From contig NZ_AEYF01000003.1 in the NCBI RefSeq assembly GCF_000292525.1, positions 1-64,000 of the forward strand: a stretch of 64,000 bases of DNA, in the 5' to 3' direction. The translations under genes were made by a program, and so were the position numbers. Each line of letters starts with the position of its first letter. Within the stretch, counting starts at the first letter, position 1. This document shows positions 63,765-64,000 of the stretch, piece after piece. The notes below the pieces were generated by a model that saw only the letters and a program-made list of their open reading frames with translations, did not search any database and was not told the DNA's origin. This DNA is from Rhizobium sp. CCGE 510 (GTDB lineage Bacteria > Pseudomonadota > Alphaproteobacteria > Rhizobiales > Rhizobiaceae).

Positions 63765-64000
63765 TCATGGAACACTGCGCTGGCCGCCGAACCATGACGA
63801 CAGGAAGCCGGGAGGCTTCGCTGGCGGAATGGCAGGCACGCCGGGCGGAGTAGCAGGCACGACCCTCGGCGCCGCGGGAGCCTTCGCCACAGCAGCCAGC
63901 CGCTCCTGATCCTGCTGCCTAATCGCCAGCCCGCCCATCAGCGCCTGCGCCAGCCGCGCCGCCCCTTGCCAGGGCGATTGCACCGGGCTCGCGTCCATGC
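63765..64000 (-). CDS. C-terminal part of a phage protein, cut by the window edge
   Basis: At least 77 codons. The visible part has an Ala/Pro-rich linker (APAAPRVVPATPPGVPAIPP) and ends FLSSWFGGQRSVP. An ATG is present at 63998, but the true start probably lies beyond the window. Pro/Ala tails of this type occur in internal virion or tail proteins. Confidence 0.55.
   Translation of the reverse strand, partial: MDASPVQSPWQGAARLAQALMGGLAIRQQDQERLAAVAKAPAAPRVVPATPPGVPAIPPAKPPGFLSSWFGGQRSVP

Noticed and set aside
1..64000. CRISPR array
   Set aside because: No set of evenly spaced identical repeats with unique spacers was seen; the repeats present are dispersed palindromes.

Overview
The window looks like chromosomal DNA of a Rhizobium of the R. 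leguminosarum / R. etli group. The evidence is high GC coding sequence throughout, several copies of rhizobial RIME-like palindromic repeats (2073-2110 plus 3531-3615, 27702-27876, 37240-37360, 38879-39013, 48863-48996), a betI-betB-betA choline operon, an R. etli-type asparaginase, an EcfG-type promoter and a DUF1515 phage gene. Species is inferred from gene content only. No rRNA, tRNA or CRISPR was recognised.

0-9 kb: an ABC-F ATPase gene is preceded by a short leader peptide with an Arg-Gln-Arg motif and alternative hairpins. An IS4-type element with a twice-frameshifted transposase sits inside a RIME-like repeat with a 9-bp target duplication. Next come a VOC / DUF1579 / DUF899 operon with a divergent MarR regulator, the ohr / ohrR peroxide pair, small basic proteins, S21, a frameshifted small gene and a cold shock gene.

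9-25 kb: tandem L,D-transpeptidases, an exported hydrolase, an ATP-dependent DNA ligase with its associated MBL exonuclease, a TPR-plus-arginine-methyltransferase-like protein, a hydrolase, a glycerophosphodiesterase, a PAS-GAF-GGDEF-EAL protein, a Tat-exported beta-helix protein, and a glutathione S-transferase with a LysR regulator.

25-45 kb: metabolism, transport and regulation. This includes two more glutathione S-transferases, a DeoR regulator, an asparaginase, two MFS transporters (one beside the remnant of a Cys-rich regulator), a quinone oxidoreductase, an orphan ParD antitoxin, HdeD, betIBA, an Old Yellow Enzyme and SDR with a divergent MarR, and a DUF6152 / membrane protein pair.

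45-54.8 kb: a Rrf2 regulator divergent from cysH-cysD-cysN (sulfate assimilation), a LacI regulator, a DegP-type protease whose 3' end is partly duplicated, and a set of small proteins, one behind an EcfG-type general stress promoter.

54.9-64 kb: part of a prophage running off the right edge. It is read mostly leftwards and holds a tail-fibre-like protein, a lysis cassette (holin candidate, SAR endolysin, overlapping Rz/Rz1), an SGNH-like protein and DUF1515. Three putative glycan-modifying cargo genes are interspersed: acyltransferase 3, a hexapeptide acetyltransferase and a TIGR04325-like methyltransferase. They could alter host surface polysaccharide or phage receptors.
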